64,000 nt of DNA from JASSUD01 sp031963045 (lineage in GTDB: Bacteria > Pseudomonadota > Gammaproteobacteria > Burkholderiales > Burkholderiaceae), in the NCBI GenBank assembly GCA_031963045.1, contig JASSUK010000045.1, forward strand, positions 1 through 64,000, read 5' to 3'. Under the pieces are notes generated by a model that worked only from the letters and a program-made list of their open reading frames with translations, did no database searches and was not told where the DNA came from. Position numbers and translations under genes: made by a program. Position 1 is the first letter of the stretch, and each line of letters opens with the position of its first letter. Of this stretch, positions 25,624 to 34,535 are shown in pieces.

Positions 25624-26583
25624 TCAGGTTCGTTTTTTCGCGCGCGGGTGTGCTTGATCGTATATGTGTGCCAGATGCTGAAAATCAAGAGAGGTATAAA
25701 TTTGAGTAGCCGCAATGCTGGCATGCCCAAGCAGGTCTTGTACAGCCCGTAAATCACCGCTTGACTGTAAGATATGGCTGGCAAATGAATGGCGTAAGAC
25801 ATGAGGGTGGACGTGCGTAGGAATGCCTGCTTGCAATGCGCGCTTTTTTACACTACATCGTATAACACCGGGTGACATACGTTGCCCGCGCACCGACAGA
25901 AAAAGAGGGTAGGGGTCATTACGTACCCACGCTGGGCGAATCTGCAGCCAGGCTTGCAGGGCCTGCTGCGCCTTTTCCCCCACAGGCACGATGCGTTGCC
26001 TACGACCTTTGCCCATCACATGCACTTGCGCTTGCGCCATATCGAGCCAACCTAAAGAGCGGTGAGAATCGTTATCTATATAGTGCACATCTAAACCAAT
26101 AAGCTCGGCAAGGCGTAAACCTGATGAATAGAATAACTCTAGTATGGCTTGGTCTCGCAGCATGGTTTTATCTGCTTCATGCAAGCCTATGGTTGTAGCT
26201 GCTTCCATTAACTGATGCGCATCATCAATAGAGAGCGCTTTGGGAAGTGTTTTAGCACGTTTAGGTGCGCGCACCGCTGCTACCGGGTTGCGTAGCAGCG
26301 CAGTGTGCTTGGCAAGCCATCGATAAAAACTGCGCCATACCGATAAACGGTGTGCGATTGAGCGAGCGCTCAGACCTTGCAGGCGTGCCTGCTTTACTCC
26401 TAGCCGGATATCGTTAGGCTCTAAAGTCTCAAGAGCGCGGCCCTTTGCCAATTCAGCCAGTTTTGAGAGTGCATGCCTATAGCTGCTAAGCGTATGCGTG
26501 GACAATTTGCGCTCATGCGCCAACGCTTCAAGCCAAGCATGCGCAAAAGAGGGAGGGGAGGAGGAGGGAGGGTTACGCTGCAT
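25624..26583 (-). CDS. xerC: Tyrosine recombinase XerC
   Basis: XerC acts with XerD at dif to resolve chromosome dimers. The 319-aa protein has the SAM-like N-terminal DNA-binding domain (LSTHTLSSYRHALSKLAELA) and the catalytic residues: Arg in SSGLRLAELIGLDV, Lys in GKGRRQRIVPV, HVLRHSFASHILQSSGD (His and Arg), LLGHASIAATQIY (His and nucleophilic Tyr). The position after DUF484 and dapF, with an 11-bp overlap with DUF484, is the conserved dapF-DUF484-xerC order of proteobacteria, which favours XerC over another integrase. Confidence 0.95.
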   Translation of the reverse strand: MQRNPPSSSPPSFAHAWLEALAHERKLSTHTLSSYRHALSKLAELAKGRALETLEPNDIRLGVKQARLQGLSARSIAHRLSVWRSFYRWLAKHTALLRNPVAAVRAPKRAKTLPKALSIDDAHQLMEAATTIGLHEADKTMLRDQAILELFYSSGLRLAELIGLDVHYIDNDSHRSLGWLDMAQAQVHVMGKGRRQRIVPVGEKAQQALQAWLQIRPAWVRNDPYPLFLSVRGQRMSPGVIRCSVKKRALQAGIPTHVHPHVLRHSFASHILQSSGDLRAVQDLLGHASIAATQIYTSLDFQHLAHIYDQAHPRAKKRT

Positions 26584-27304
26584 GAAGCGCTGTTTTAGTC
26601 AGTAAACGACTTAATGCTGCACCAATGATGGCTCCAAGGTGCGCAAGATAGTCCGTGGCCACATCAGAATGAAAGCGGTTTACATCGGGGGAGCCCATAA
26701 CCAGTAATCCAAATGCCGGGCAAGTTGGGATGCCGGGGTGGCGTAGTGCGAGTAGCGCTATAGAAGCGGGTTCAGCCACTGCTTCGACCGTCGCTGTTTG
26801 CTGCGCTTCAGGGTCAGAGGCAACTTCATTGCACCAATGCGCAGCAGGAAGGGTGAAATCCGTCCCGCAGTAGGGGCTTTGTAATTGCCTAGCAAAAGTA
26901 CGCACTTCTTCGCCTACGTCAGCTGTGTAGGTAGGGTGGGCGAAGCGCTTTGCAGTGCCCCACATCCGCAAACCCACTTGAGGTATATCAAAAATATCAC
27001 GCAATCCTGCTAATGCGGTATGGGGTAGGTGTGCTGTCTCGCGCTCGGCTAAAAGCTGGGTGGTAAAGCGGCTGAGTTTGCTGGCTAGCGTGTCATTTTC
27101 TTGGCCGTACCGTAACAATGCACCCAGGCGCTCTTCTAATTGCTGCTGCCGATCACGCAAAATTTGCATTTGACGTTCTTGCAAAGAGAGCACGCCGGGG
27201 TGGGTTGGAATATTCAGTCGTATCGAAGCTAGTAACTCTGCATGCTGATTAAAAAACTCAGGATGGCTTAGTAGGTAGTCTGCAATCGCGTGATCAGTCA
27301 TCAT
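26573..27304 (-). CDS. DUF484 family protein
   Basis: This 243-aa protein of the DUF484 family (YigA-like) has a GAF-like fold. It begins with MTDHAIADYLLSHPEFFNQH and SLQERQMQILRDRQQQLEER, typical of the family. The C-terminal half carries the GAF-type segment (SIALLALRHPGIPTCPAFGL, then GSPDVNRFHSDVATDYLAHL). Function is unknown; the family always sits next to xerC and dapF. ATG 27304 is chosen, with the tandem ATG at 27301 equally possible; the open frame to 27343 lacks family sequence. Confidence 0.88.
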   Translation of the reverse strand: MMTDHAIADYLLSHPEFFNQHAELLASIRLNIPTHPGVLSLQERQMQILRDRQQQLEERLGALLRYGQENDTLASKLSRFTTQLLAERETAHLPHTALAGLRDIFDIPQVGLRMWGTAKRFAHPTYTADVGEEVRTFARQLQSPYCGTDFTLPAAHWCNEVASDPEAQQTATVEAVAEPASIALLALRHPGIPTCPAFGLLVMGSPDVNRFHSDVATDYLAHLGAIIGAALSRLLTKTALHAA

Positions 27305-27364
27305 GGAAAGGTAGTTTTCAAAAAAAGCATACGTTATGTGCATGCATCTGGTGGCAGAGATAAA

Positions 27365-28282
27365 TTAGGTGACTAAAGTCAGCTTATCTGCATCCTCAGC
27401 CTGTGCATATAGTTCATCTGGACAGTGTACTTCTCCAGTAAACACGATGTGCGCAGGCCCAGCCATATATACGGGTTCAGAAGGATCGCCACTCCAGTGA
27501 ACGGTTAAGCATCCCCCCCGTGTGCGTACTTTGACAGGAGAATCCAGCCATGACTGGCGTATGCCTGCCACGGCCGCTGCACATGCACCGGTGCCGCAAG
27601 CTAGTGTCTCTCCAGCGCCACGTTCATACACACGCAAATGTATATGGTGCGAATCTAGAACTTGCATAAAGCCTACATTGACCCCGTGTAAAAAACGCGG
27701 GTGTGAAGCGATCTCAGGCCCTTCCACCGTTACCGATGCGCGCAGTACGTTCTCCACGCGCTGCACAGCATGTGGGTTGCCCATAGATACTATGCATAAT
27801 TCCACAGGCGCTCCATTTCGGGCGTTAGTATCCAAAGACCACAGCGCTCTATCTTCACTAGTGTGCGCCGGCAAACCGCTGGTATCAAACGAAACCGCTT
27901 CAGGAGTGAATACTGGCGCAGTCAGCTCAACCAGCACTTCTCCATCTTCTTGCATCTGCAAAAAAGTGATTCCGGTGCAAACTTGCACTGCCACGCGCTT
28001 TTTAGTGGTGAGACCTGTTTCTAACAGAAACTTCATGAGGCAGCGCGCTCCATTGCCGCACTGCTCTACCTCGCCTCCATCCGCATTAAAAATGCGGTAT
28101 CTAAAATCAGCCTGCCCATTTGTAGCAGGCTCGACGAGCAGTACTTGATCCGCCCCCACACCAAAGTGTCTATTGGCAAGCCAGCGTATCTGTGCTGGAG
28201 TGAGCGTGATCCGTTGCCTAACGCCATCGAGCACTACAAAGTCGTTGCCTGCGCCTTGCATTTTAGTGAAAGAGAGCTTCAT
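27365..28282 (-). CDS. dapF: Diaminopimelate epimerase
   Basis: DapF converts LL- to meso-diaminopimelate for lysine and peptidoglycan. The 305-aa protein starts MKLSFTKMQGAGNDFVVLDG and has both active-site cysteines: EQCGNGARCLMKFL and ETLACGTGACAAAVAG. Extra residues (about 25) near positions 130-155 make it longer than E. coli DapF (274 aa). An extended frame to 28351 is discarded because the conserved start is at 28282. It is preceded by an LpxL-like gene and followed by DUF484 and xerC, the Burkholderia order. Confidence 0.96.
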   Translation of the reverse strand: MKLSFTKMQGAGNDFVVLDGVRQRITLTPAQIRWLANRHFGVGADQVLLVEPATNGQADFRYRIFNADGGEVEQCGNGARCLMKFLLETGLTTKKRVAVQVCTGITFLQMQEDGEVLVELTAPVFTPEAVSFDTSGLPAHTSEDRALWSLDTNARNGAPVELCIVSMGNPHAVQRVENVLRASVTVEGPEIASHPRFLHGVNVGFMQVLDSHHIHLRVYERGAGETLACGTGACAAAVAGIRQSWLDSPVKVRTRGGCLTVHWSGDPSEPVYMAGPAHIVFTGEVHCPDELYAQAEDADKLTLVT

Positions 28283-28366
28283 AGTAGTTTGGAGCAAGAA
28301 CCAAAAAGTGAATAGGAAAAGGGCCCTTTTGAGTGAGTCAAGACACGTCAAACGTAGCGGCTGCTT

Positions 28367-29302
28367 TTAATATAACCCAGCTTCTCCGGGTGGGCGTGTC
28401 TTAAAGCGCCGATGTATCCAATAATATTGCTCAGGGATAGGGGCAATATGCTCTTCAATAAAAGCATTCATTCTGCGCGTATCGGCAATGGGATCATCAC
28501 TGGGATAATCCGACCAGGGAGCGAAAATACGGAGTTTATAGCCTTGATAACGAGGCAACACTTCGCAAATAAAAGGGGCTACCTGTGCGTGTGCTGCTTT
28601 AGCCAATCGGGGGAGGGAGATCAATGTGCAGGCAGGTACATTGAAAAAAGGAACAAAAGCAGAATTCCCTAAACCATGATCCATATCGCTACCTAACATC
28701 ACAGGTATGCGCTTATGCAGCATGCGTAGTAAAGCGCGTGCGCTGTCTGTACGGGGCAGCATAGTAGCTCCAAAGCGTGAACGTGCTTTTATAGCCAGAT
28801 TATCGATCCGCTTATTAGACATGGGCTGGAATACAGAGCCGCATGGACGTTGCAAACGATAATTTAAAAACAGCGCGCCAGCTTCTAAACCTACAAAATG
28901 AAATCCTAGAAAAATAGTAGGAGGTAAATGAGGATCGGTTAAATCTACTTCGCTCTCGACTTGGATTAATTTTTCTAATTTATCAGCAGGGGCAAGCCAC
29001 TGCACACTACGCTCCACAAAACTGCGAATAGCGTGTTGAAAATGGCGTGCTGCGACTATTTTTCGGCGTTCGATAGGCCAATGTGGAAAACAAAGTTCCA
29101 GATTTCTTTGAATAATATTTTTACGTTTGCTAGGAAGTAAATACAGGAGCGCACCTAGCGCAGCCCCAAACCGTGCAGTCAATCCATAGGGCAGATGCGC
29201 CAATACCTGCAATAAACCAATAGCTAAACTAACAGCGAGCCATTTCAAAGCACGTTGTAGCGCGCGCCAAGTGCGGCTGGGCAGAGAGCGTAAAAAATTC
29301 AT
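28367..29302 (-). CDS. Lipid A biosynthesis acyltransferase, LpxL/HtrB family
   Basis: This 311-aa inner-membrane late acyltransferase adds a secondary acyl chain to lipid A. It has an N-terminal membrane anchor (WLAVSLAIGLLQVLAHLPYG), the HX4E active-site motif in FLGFHFVGLEAG, then RTDSARALLRMLHKRIPVML and DMDHG. Burkholderia has two such genes between dapF and metK; only one is present here, so either it suffices or the second was lost or moved. Whether it transfers laurate or myristate cannot be told. Confidence 0.92.
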   Translation of the reverse strand: MNFLRSLPSRTWRALQRALKWLAVSLAIGLLQVLAHLPYGLTARFGAALGALLYLLPSKRKNIIQRNLELCFPHWPIERRKIVAARHFQHAIRSFVERSVQWLAPADKLEKLIQVESEVDLTDPHLPPTIFLGFHFVGLEAGALFLNYRLQRPCGSVFQPMSNKRIDNLAIKARSRFGATMLPRTDSARALLRMLHKRIPVMLGSDMDHGLGNSAFVPFFNVPACTLISLPRLAKAAHAQVAPFICEVLPRYQGYKLRIFAPWSDYPSDDPIADTRRMNAFIEEHIAPIPEQYYWIHRRFKTRPPGEAGLY

Positions 29303-29603
29303 GTCGCAGAAGAAGGGCAGTTAGGTGCAATAAAAAAAGAAAAGTATCAAGTATACGGCCTACCCAAACCAACACGTTATTCAAAGGAGCGATATAATCG
29401 CTTCTTCTTTCGCCGAGTTAACCGACAACTTGCGGGGCGAAGGCGCTGCAGAGTTTGCTGCTATATGCGTAAGACTTTTGTGGTGTGGAATGAATCCGCT
29501 AAAGCGTCGTCGCTTCTCCTTCAGGAAGTTGGCGCGCACATTGAAGTGTTCTGCTTGTTTAAAGAATACGCTGTCTCCACCTGCTTCCTAAGGATAAGAT
29601 CTT
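29303..29603 (+). other. lpxL-metK divergent intergenic region and metK leader
   Basis: About 300 bp without a gene. The stretch 29407-29443 can form TTCGCC/GGCGAA around a 20-nt loop, followed by CGAAGGCGCTGCAGAG, which vaguely resembles the start of SAH riboswitches, but the downstream pairing partners are not clear. CTAAGGATAAGATCTT before the metK ATG provides the ribosome site (AAGGA). A regulated leader is possible but not shown. Confidence 0.35.
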
Positions 29604-30785
29604 ATGTCCAATGATTACCTCTTCACTTCTGAATCTGTGTCTGAAGGGCACCCTGACAAGGTTGCTGACCAGATTTCAGATGCCATTTTAGATGCTGCGC
29701 TCACGCAGGATCCTCATGCACGTATTGCTGCGGAGACCTTGTGCAATACAGGTCTAGTCATTCTGGCGGGTGAAATTACGACCGCTGCGCATATCGACTA
29801 TATGCAGATTGCCAGAGATACCATCAAACGCATTGGCTACGACAACACGGAATTTGGGATTGATTATCGAGGCTGTACGGTACTGGTGGCCTATGATAAG
29901 CAGTCTTTGGATATTGCCCAAGGCGTGGATCGTGCGCATGATGATGATCTCGATCAAGGTGCGGGCGATCAAGGTTTAATGTTTGGTTATGCCTGTGACG
30001 AGACGGCTGAACTTATGCCCCTTCCCATCCATCTAGCGCATCGATTGGTCGAGCGTCAGGCGGATGTGCGCCGTGACGGCCGTCTGCCTTGGTTGCGCCC
30101 AGATGCGAAATCGCAGGTTACGCTGCGCTACATTGACAATAAACCTTACAGTATCGATACGATTGTTTTGTCGACGCAGCATGCTCCAGAAATTGAACTG
30201 GAGACTTTGCGTGAAGCGGTGATCGAAGAAATTATCAAACCTGTATTACCCCCTGAACTTATTCGAAATGATATTCGCTTCCTAGTGAACCCAACTGGGC
30301 GTTTTGTGGTCGGTGGGCCGCAAGGCGATTGTGGGTTAACGGGTCGTAAGATTATTGTAGATACGTACGGCGGTGCCGCACCGCATGGGGGCGGGGCATT
30401 TTCTGGGAAAGATCCTTCGAAGGTCGATCGCAGTGCTGCTTATGCTGCGCGCTATGTAGCTAAAAATATTGTGGCTGCAGGTCTGGCTTCTCGTTGCTTA
30501 GTGCAAATCTCCTATGCTATTGGCGTGGCACAACCCACTTCTTTGATGGTTAATACATTTGGTACAGGGTGTATTGCAGATAGCGAAATCACGGCACTGA
30601 TCCGCAAACACTTTGATTTGCGGCCTAAAGGCATTATTGAGATGCTTGATTTACTCCGTCCGATTTACCAGAAAACGGCCGCCTATGGCCATTTTGGTCG
30701 AGAAGAGCCTGAATTCACCTGGGAAGCGCTCGATAAAGTGAGTTTGCTGGCCGAGGAATTTGAGACTAAACGTAAATATGCCTAA
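29604..30785 (+). CDS. metK: S-adenosylmethionine synthase
   Basis: MetK makes SAM from methionine and ATP. The 393-aa protein shows SESVSEGHPDKVADQISDAI, the ATP-binding GAGDQGLMFGYAC, and the phosphate loop GGGAFSGKDPSKVDRSAAYA. All three domains and the conserved C-terminus are complete. Start ATG 29604 has AAGGA upstream. With ahcY (136 bp downstream) and metF it forms an activated-methyl-cycle block. The intervening sequence contains a solo end of the MITE family. Confidence 0.97.
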   Translation: MSNDYLFTSESVSEGHPDKVADQISDAILDAALTQDPHARIAAETLCNTGLVILAGEITTAAHIDYMQIARDTIKRIGYDNTEFGIDYRGCTVLVAYDKQSLDIAQGVDRAHDDDLDQGAGDQGLMFGYACDETAELMPLPIHLAHRLVERQADVRRDGRLPWLRPDAKSQVTLRYIDNKPYSIDTIVLSTQHAPEIELETLREAVIEEIIKPVLPPELIRNDIRFLVNPTGRFVVGGPQGDCGLTGRKIIVDTYGGAAPHGGGAFSGKDPSKVDRSAAYAARYVAKNIVAAGLASRCLVQISYAIGVAQPTSLMVNTFGTGCIADSEITALIRKHFDLRPKGIIEMLDLLRPIYQKTAAYGHFGREEPEFTWEALDKVSLLAEEFETKRKYA

Positions 30786-30801
30786 GACCTGTTTAGAGTC
30801 T

Positions 30802-30830
30802 CTAGGGCGTGTCCTCAATTGCCTAAACAG
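30802..30830 (+). repeat. Solo end of the MITE family, inside a short inverted repeat
   Basis: CTAGGGCGTGTCCTCAATTG (from 30802) matches the terminal repeat of the element at 22395. It is bracketed by CTGTTTAG (30789-30796) and CTAAACAG (30823-30830), which could form a stem after metK. It may be an insertion relic or a co-opted stem between metK and ahcY. Confidence 0.6.
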
Positions 30831-30920
30831 ACTCTGTGATTGACCGGTCTGCAACGCCGACTGCGTTGCACTTTCTTTCAAACAAATGCTTTAAAAATTT
30901 TTATCTTTGGCTAGATCATT

Positions 30921-32384
30921 ATGACGCAACATATTGCCGCAGCTGCAATGGCTGACCATTCCACCTCTTCTGTGGCAGAGGCTGCGCACCCCGATTGCTG
31001 GATTGCTGATGCCAGCCTAGCTGGCTGGGGGCGTCGGGAAATAGAGATTGCACAGACTGAAATGCCTGGTTTGATGGCGTTACGCGAAGAGTATGGCGAT
31101 AGCCAGCCTCTCAAAGGTGCCCGTATTGCAGGTTTGCTGCATATGACTATTCAGACTGCTGTATTGATAGAAACGCTGCAAGCACTGGGTGCAGAGGTGC
31201 GCTGGGCTTCTTGCAATATTTTTTCCACACAGGATCATGCCGCTGCAGCAGTGGCTGCGCGTGGGACGCCTGTTTTTGCCTTCAAAGGCGAAACGCTGGA
31301 TGAATACTGGGCCTGCGTGCACCGTATTTTCGAATGGCCTGCTAATCAGGAAGCCAATCTTATTTTGGATGATGGCGCAGATGCTACGCTTTTACTCACC
31401 GTAGGTGAGCAAGCAGAGAAAGACGCTAGTGTTTTAGAGCATCCAGAGCATGATGAAGCAAAAGCATTATTTGCCTCGATCAAGCAACATCTGGCGATTG
31501 ATCCAAAGTGGTATTCCAAGCGTATGGTCTCTATTTTGGGCGCTAGTGAAGAAACTACCACGGGTGTGCATCGACTGTATCAGATGGAAAAAAGCGGCAC
31601 ATTGCCTTGGCGCATCATCGATGTAAATCAGTCGGTTACTAAATCAAAATTCGATAATTTGTATGGCTGCCGTGAATCGCTCATCGATGGCATAAAACGT
31701 GCCACCGATGTGATGATCGCAGGAAAAGTAGCGGTTATTGCGGGATATGGCGATGTGGGTAAAGGCTGTGCGCAATCACTGCGCAGCCTTGGTGCGACAG
31801 TCTGGATTACAGAAATTGATCCCATTTGCGCACTGCAAGCAGCGATGGAAGGGTACCGCGTGGTAACCATGGAAGAGGCTGCAAGCCAAGCAGATATTTT
31901 TGTTACTGCTACAGGCAATGTGGGAGTGATTCGTCACGAACATATGCAAGCCATGCGTAACCAAGCTATTTTGTGCAATATCGGTCACTTTGATTCAGAA
32001 ATCGATGTAGCTTCTTTGAATGCTTATCCTTGGCACAATATCAAACCCCAAGTCGATCAGATTGAATTTCCTAACGGACGGCGAATTACGTTGTTAGCGC
32101 AAGGTCGATTGGTGAATTTGGGTTGTGCGACGGGTCACTCTTCTTTTGTGATGTCTACTTCCTTTACTAATCAGGTGTTGGCGCAAATAGCCCTCTTTTC
32201 TTCTGCTAAGACCGCAGCGCATACAAAGAGCGTGACGGTATTGCCTAAACAGTTAGATGAGAAAGTGGCGCGCTTGCATTTAAAACGCTTGGGTGCGCAT
32301 CTAACTACGCTTACTCAAACGCAAGCAACCTATTTAGGTGTGCCTCAAGAGGGTCCTTATAAAGCCGATGCGTATAGATATTGA
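30921..32384 (+). CDS. ahcY: Adenosylhomocysteinase (SAH hydrolase)
   Basis: AhcY hydrolyses S-adenosylhomocysteine to adenosine and homocysteine, relieving inhibition of methyltransferases. The 487-aa protein has HMTIQTAVLIETLQALGAEV, SCNIFSTQDHAAAAVA, the NAD-binding VIAGYGDVGKGCAQSLRSLG, and the C-terminal YKADAYRY that reaches the partner subunit's NAD site. The insert in the middle (residues 150-190) is typical of the proteobacterial form. ATG 30921 has no strong Shine-Dalgarno. Burkholderia ahcY often has an SAH riboswitch; I see no clear one upstream here. Confidence 0.96.
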   Translation: MTQHIAAAAMADHSTSSVAEAAHPDCWIADASLAGWGRREIEIAQTEMPGLMALREEYGDSQPLKGARIAGLLHMTIQTAVLIETLQALGAEVRWASCNIFSTQDHAAAAVAARGTPVFAFKGETLDEYWACVHRIFEWPANQEANLILDDGADATLLLTVGEQAEKDASVLEHPEHDEAKALFASIKQHLAIDPKWYSKRMVSILGASEETTTGVHRLYQMEKSGTLPWRIIDVNQSVTKSKFDNLYGCRESLIDGIKRATDVMIAGKVAVIAGYGDVGKGCAQSLRSLGATVWITEIDPICALQAAMEGYRVVTMEEAASQADIFVTATGNVGVIRHEHMQAMRNQAILCNIGHFDSEIDVASLNAYPWHNIKPQVDQIEFPNGRRITLLAQGRLVNLGCATGHSSFVMSTSFTNQVLAQIALFSSAKTAAHTKSVTVLPKQLDEKVARLHLKRLGAHLTTLTQTQATYLGVPQEGPYKADAYRY

Positions 32385-32440
32385 TAAGAATCTGTACTCT
32401 TTATCCACCCTCTTGAAAATATGATCGGACGCCGATACCC

Positions 32441-33301
32441 ATGGCCTCTCTTCCCCTATCCTTTGAATTTTTTCCTCCTAAAACTCCGCAAGGTATAGAG
32501 AAGCTGTATGCGACCTTGTCGCAGCTAGCGCATTTTCGGCCTGAATTTATCTCTATGACCTTTGGAGCAGGAGGGGGTACCCAGCAGGGTACCCTTGAAA
32601 TGGTGCAGGCGCTTCTCGAACAACGCGCTAAGGATCCTGCTGCATTTAGCGATACCTTTGCCGCTGTTCCACACCTCTCTTGCGTAGGAGTCACGCGTGC
32701 AGAGGTACGTACCATGCTCTCGGAATACCGGCAGCGAGGGGTGCGCCACATTGTGGCATTGCGTGGAGACTTGCCTTCCGGTATGGGGGGAGGGGGCGAA
32801 TTACGCCATGCTTGTGAGCTGGTTGAAATGATTCGCGCTGAGCATGGAGAGTGGTTTCATATCTATGTAGCCGCCTATCCAGAATACCATCCTGAAGCGA
32901 AGACCCCTGTGCACGATATAAACTCCTTCGTACATAAAGTAGAAATAGGCGCCAATGCAGCCATCACGCAGTATTTCTATAATGCAGACGCCTATTTCCG
33001 ATTTGTCGATGAGGTGCAGCGCAAAGGCGTGACGGTCCCGATTATTCCAGGCATTATGCCTATTACTAATCATGCTCAATTGCTCCGTTTCTCTGCGCTC
33101 TGCGGTGCGGAAGTGCCGCGCTGGATTGCACGAAGACTCGAAGGATTTGGCGAAGATCAACAAGCGCTACGCGATTTTGGTGTAGAGGTAGTAGCCCAGC
33201 TGTGCGAACGCCTCATTGCCCAGGGCGTACCAGGCTTGCATTTTTATACTTTAAATGGAGCCCAAGCTACCTTGTCCATTTGTGAAAAATTAGGCTTGTA
33301 G
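32441..33301 (+). CDS. metF: 5,10-methylenetetrahydrofolate reductase
   Basis: MetF makes 5-methyl-THF, the methyl donor for methionine. The 286-aa TIM-barrel flavoprotein begins LSFEFFPPKTPQGIEKLYAT, with the catalytic Glu in EFFPPK, then FISMTFGAGGGTQQGT, HIVALRGDLP, and the end GLHFYTLNGAQATLSICEKL. It follows ahcY by 56 bp. The TAG stop (33299-33301) lies in the first bases of a dispersed repeat. Confidence 0.96.
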   Translation: MASLPLSFEFFPPKTPQGIEKLYATLSQLAHFRPEFISMTFGAGGGTQQGTLEMVQALLEQRAKDPAAFSDTFAAVPHLSCVGVTRAEVRTMLSEYRQRGVRHIVALRGDLPSGMGGGGELRHACELVEMIRAEHGEWFHIYVAAYPEYHPEAKTPVHDINSFVHKVEIGANAAITQYFYNADAYFRFVDEVQRKGVTVPIIPGIMPITNHAQLLRFSALCGAEVPRWIARRLEGFGEDQQALRDFGVEVVAQLCERLIAQGVPGLHFYTLNGAQATLSICEKLGL

Positions 33302-33424
33302 GTTGGTGGTGACGAAGGAACCCCAACATGCGCACCACAAGTCTTTTGAAGACTGCCTATAAAAGGTCACAATCAGAGGATAGTGGCGCGCATGTTGGGG
33401 TTCGTACCTCAACACCAACCTACC
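33298..33424. repeat. Dispersed intergenic repeat, inverted pair (cluster 9)
   Basis: The units are 33298-33331 (GTAGGTTGGTGGTGACG, AAGGAACCCCAACATGC) and the inverted 33390-33424 (GCATGTTGGGGTTCG, TACCTCAACACCAACCTACC). The two units carry different loop types. They occupy almost the whole gap between metF and the permease gene; frames through the second unit give a false N-terminal extension to that gene. Confidence 0.93.
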
Positions 33425-33472
33425 TCTATCGCTTTTAAGCAATCCCACCTTCTATACGCATTCCCCTTTCTT

Positions 33473-34477
33473 ATGCTGCGATTCATTTTTCGCCAATTCG
33501 TTTTATTAGTGCCCACGTTAATTGGGATGACGTTGCTCACTTTTTTACTCATCCATTTGATTCCAGGCGACCCTGTTGAAGTGATGATGGGGGAGCGCGC
33601 ATTAGATCCTGAAGTGCACGCAATAGCTCGACATCAACTGGGGCTGGATGCGCCTTTGCCCATCCAATATATGCGCTACATAGTTAGCTTATTAAAGGGT
33701 GACTGGGGAGTCTCTTTCATCACACAAACTAGCGTATTGGAAGAGTTCTGGCAGCGCTTCCCTGCTACTTTTGAGCTTATCTGTGGGGCCATGCTTTTTG
33801 CTATCGGAATAGGAATTCCTACAGGCATCTTAGCTGCACTCAAACGCGGTTCTGCTTGGGATCGTGGTTTGATGAGTGCCGCATTGACGGGCTATTCCAT
33901 GCCTATTTTTTGGTGGGGTCTTATTCTTGTGATGGTTTTTTCTGTCCAGTTTGGGCTCACCCCTGTATCAGGTCGCATTGCATTGGAATATAACGTCCCA
34001 GTCAAAACTGGTCTGATGATTATCGATGCATTTTTAAGTGGTGAAGCAGGTGCAGTGCGTTCTGCTCTGAGCCATTTAATGCTTCCCTCTATTGTCTTAG
34101 GCACTATTCCTCTAGCGGTAATTGCGCGGATGACACGCTCAGCCATGCTTGAAGTATTGCGAGAAGACTACATTAGAGCTGCGCGCGCTAAAGGGTTATC
34201 GCCTGCGCGTGTCGTCATACGGCATGCTTTGCGTAATGCGCTTATCCCTGTGGTAACGGTTATAGGCTTGCAAGTCAGCAATCTGCTTGCTGGCGCCATC
34301 CTTACAGAAACCATTTTTTCCTGGCCAGGCGTGGGGAAATGGCTTATCGATGCGATAGGTCGGCGTGACTATCCGGTGGTCCAAGGAGGGATTTTGTTGA
34401 TAGCTATGCTGGTAATGGGGTTGAATTTACTCATAGATACGCTCCAATCCGCCTTAGACCCTCGCTTGAGGACGTGA
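33473..34477 (+). CDS. dppB: ABC transporter permease, DppB/OppB type (peptide uptake)
   Basis: This is a peptide/nickel-type inner-membrane permease of 334 aa with about six membrane segments, beginning MLRFIFRQFVLLVPTLIGMT. FLLIHLIPGDPVEVMMGERA is typical of DppB/GsiC. The EAA loop is in REDYIRAARAKGLSPARVV and the sequence ends with DTLQSALDPRLRT. ATG 33473 is used; the upstream frame to 33383 is repeat-derived. dppC follows after 58 bp, but no ATPase or binding-protein gene is beside it. Specificity (dipeptide, glutathione or other) is not determined. Confidence 0.92.
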   Translation: MLRFIFRQFVLLVPTLIGMTLLTFLLIHLIPGDPVEVMMGERALDPEVHAIARHQLGLDAPLPIQYMRYIVSLLKGDWGVSFITQTSVLEEFWQRFPATFELICGAMLFAIGIGIPTGILAALKRGSAWDRGLMSAALTGYSMPIFWWGLILVMVFSVQFGLTPVSGRIALEYNVPVKTGLMIIDAFLSGEAGAVRSALSHLMLPSIVLGTIPLAVIARMTRSAMLEVLREDYIRAARAKGLSPARVVIRHALRNALIPVVTVIGLQVSNLLAGAILTETIFSWPGVGKWLIDAIGRRDYPVVQGGILLIAMLVMGLNLLIDTLQSALDPRLRT

Positions 34478-34535
34478 CAAACCCAAGAATGTTGCGAAAA
34501 ATGCCAGGTGAGGAGGAATAAAGAGGGATGAGGGT

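Noticed and set aside
25624..26583. Mobile-element integrase instead of XerC
   Set aside because: The fixed dapF-DUF484-xerC order and normal length point to the housekeeping recombinase.
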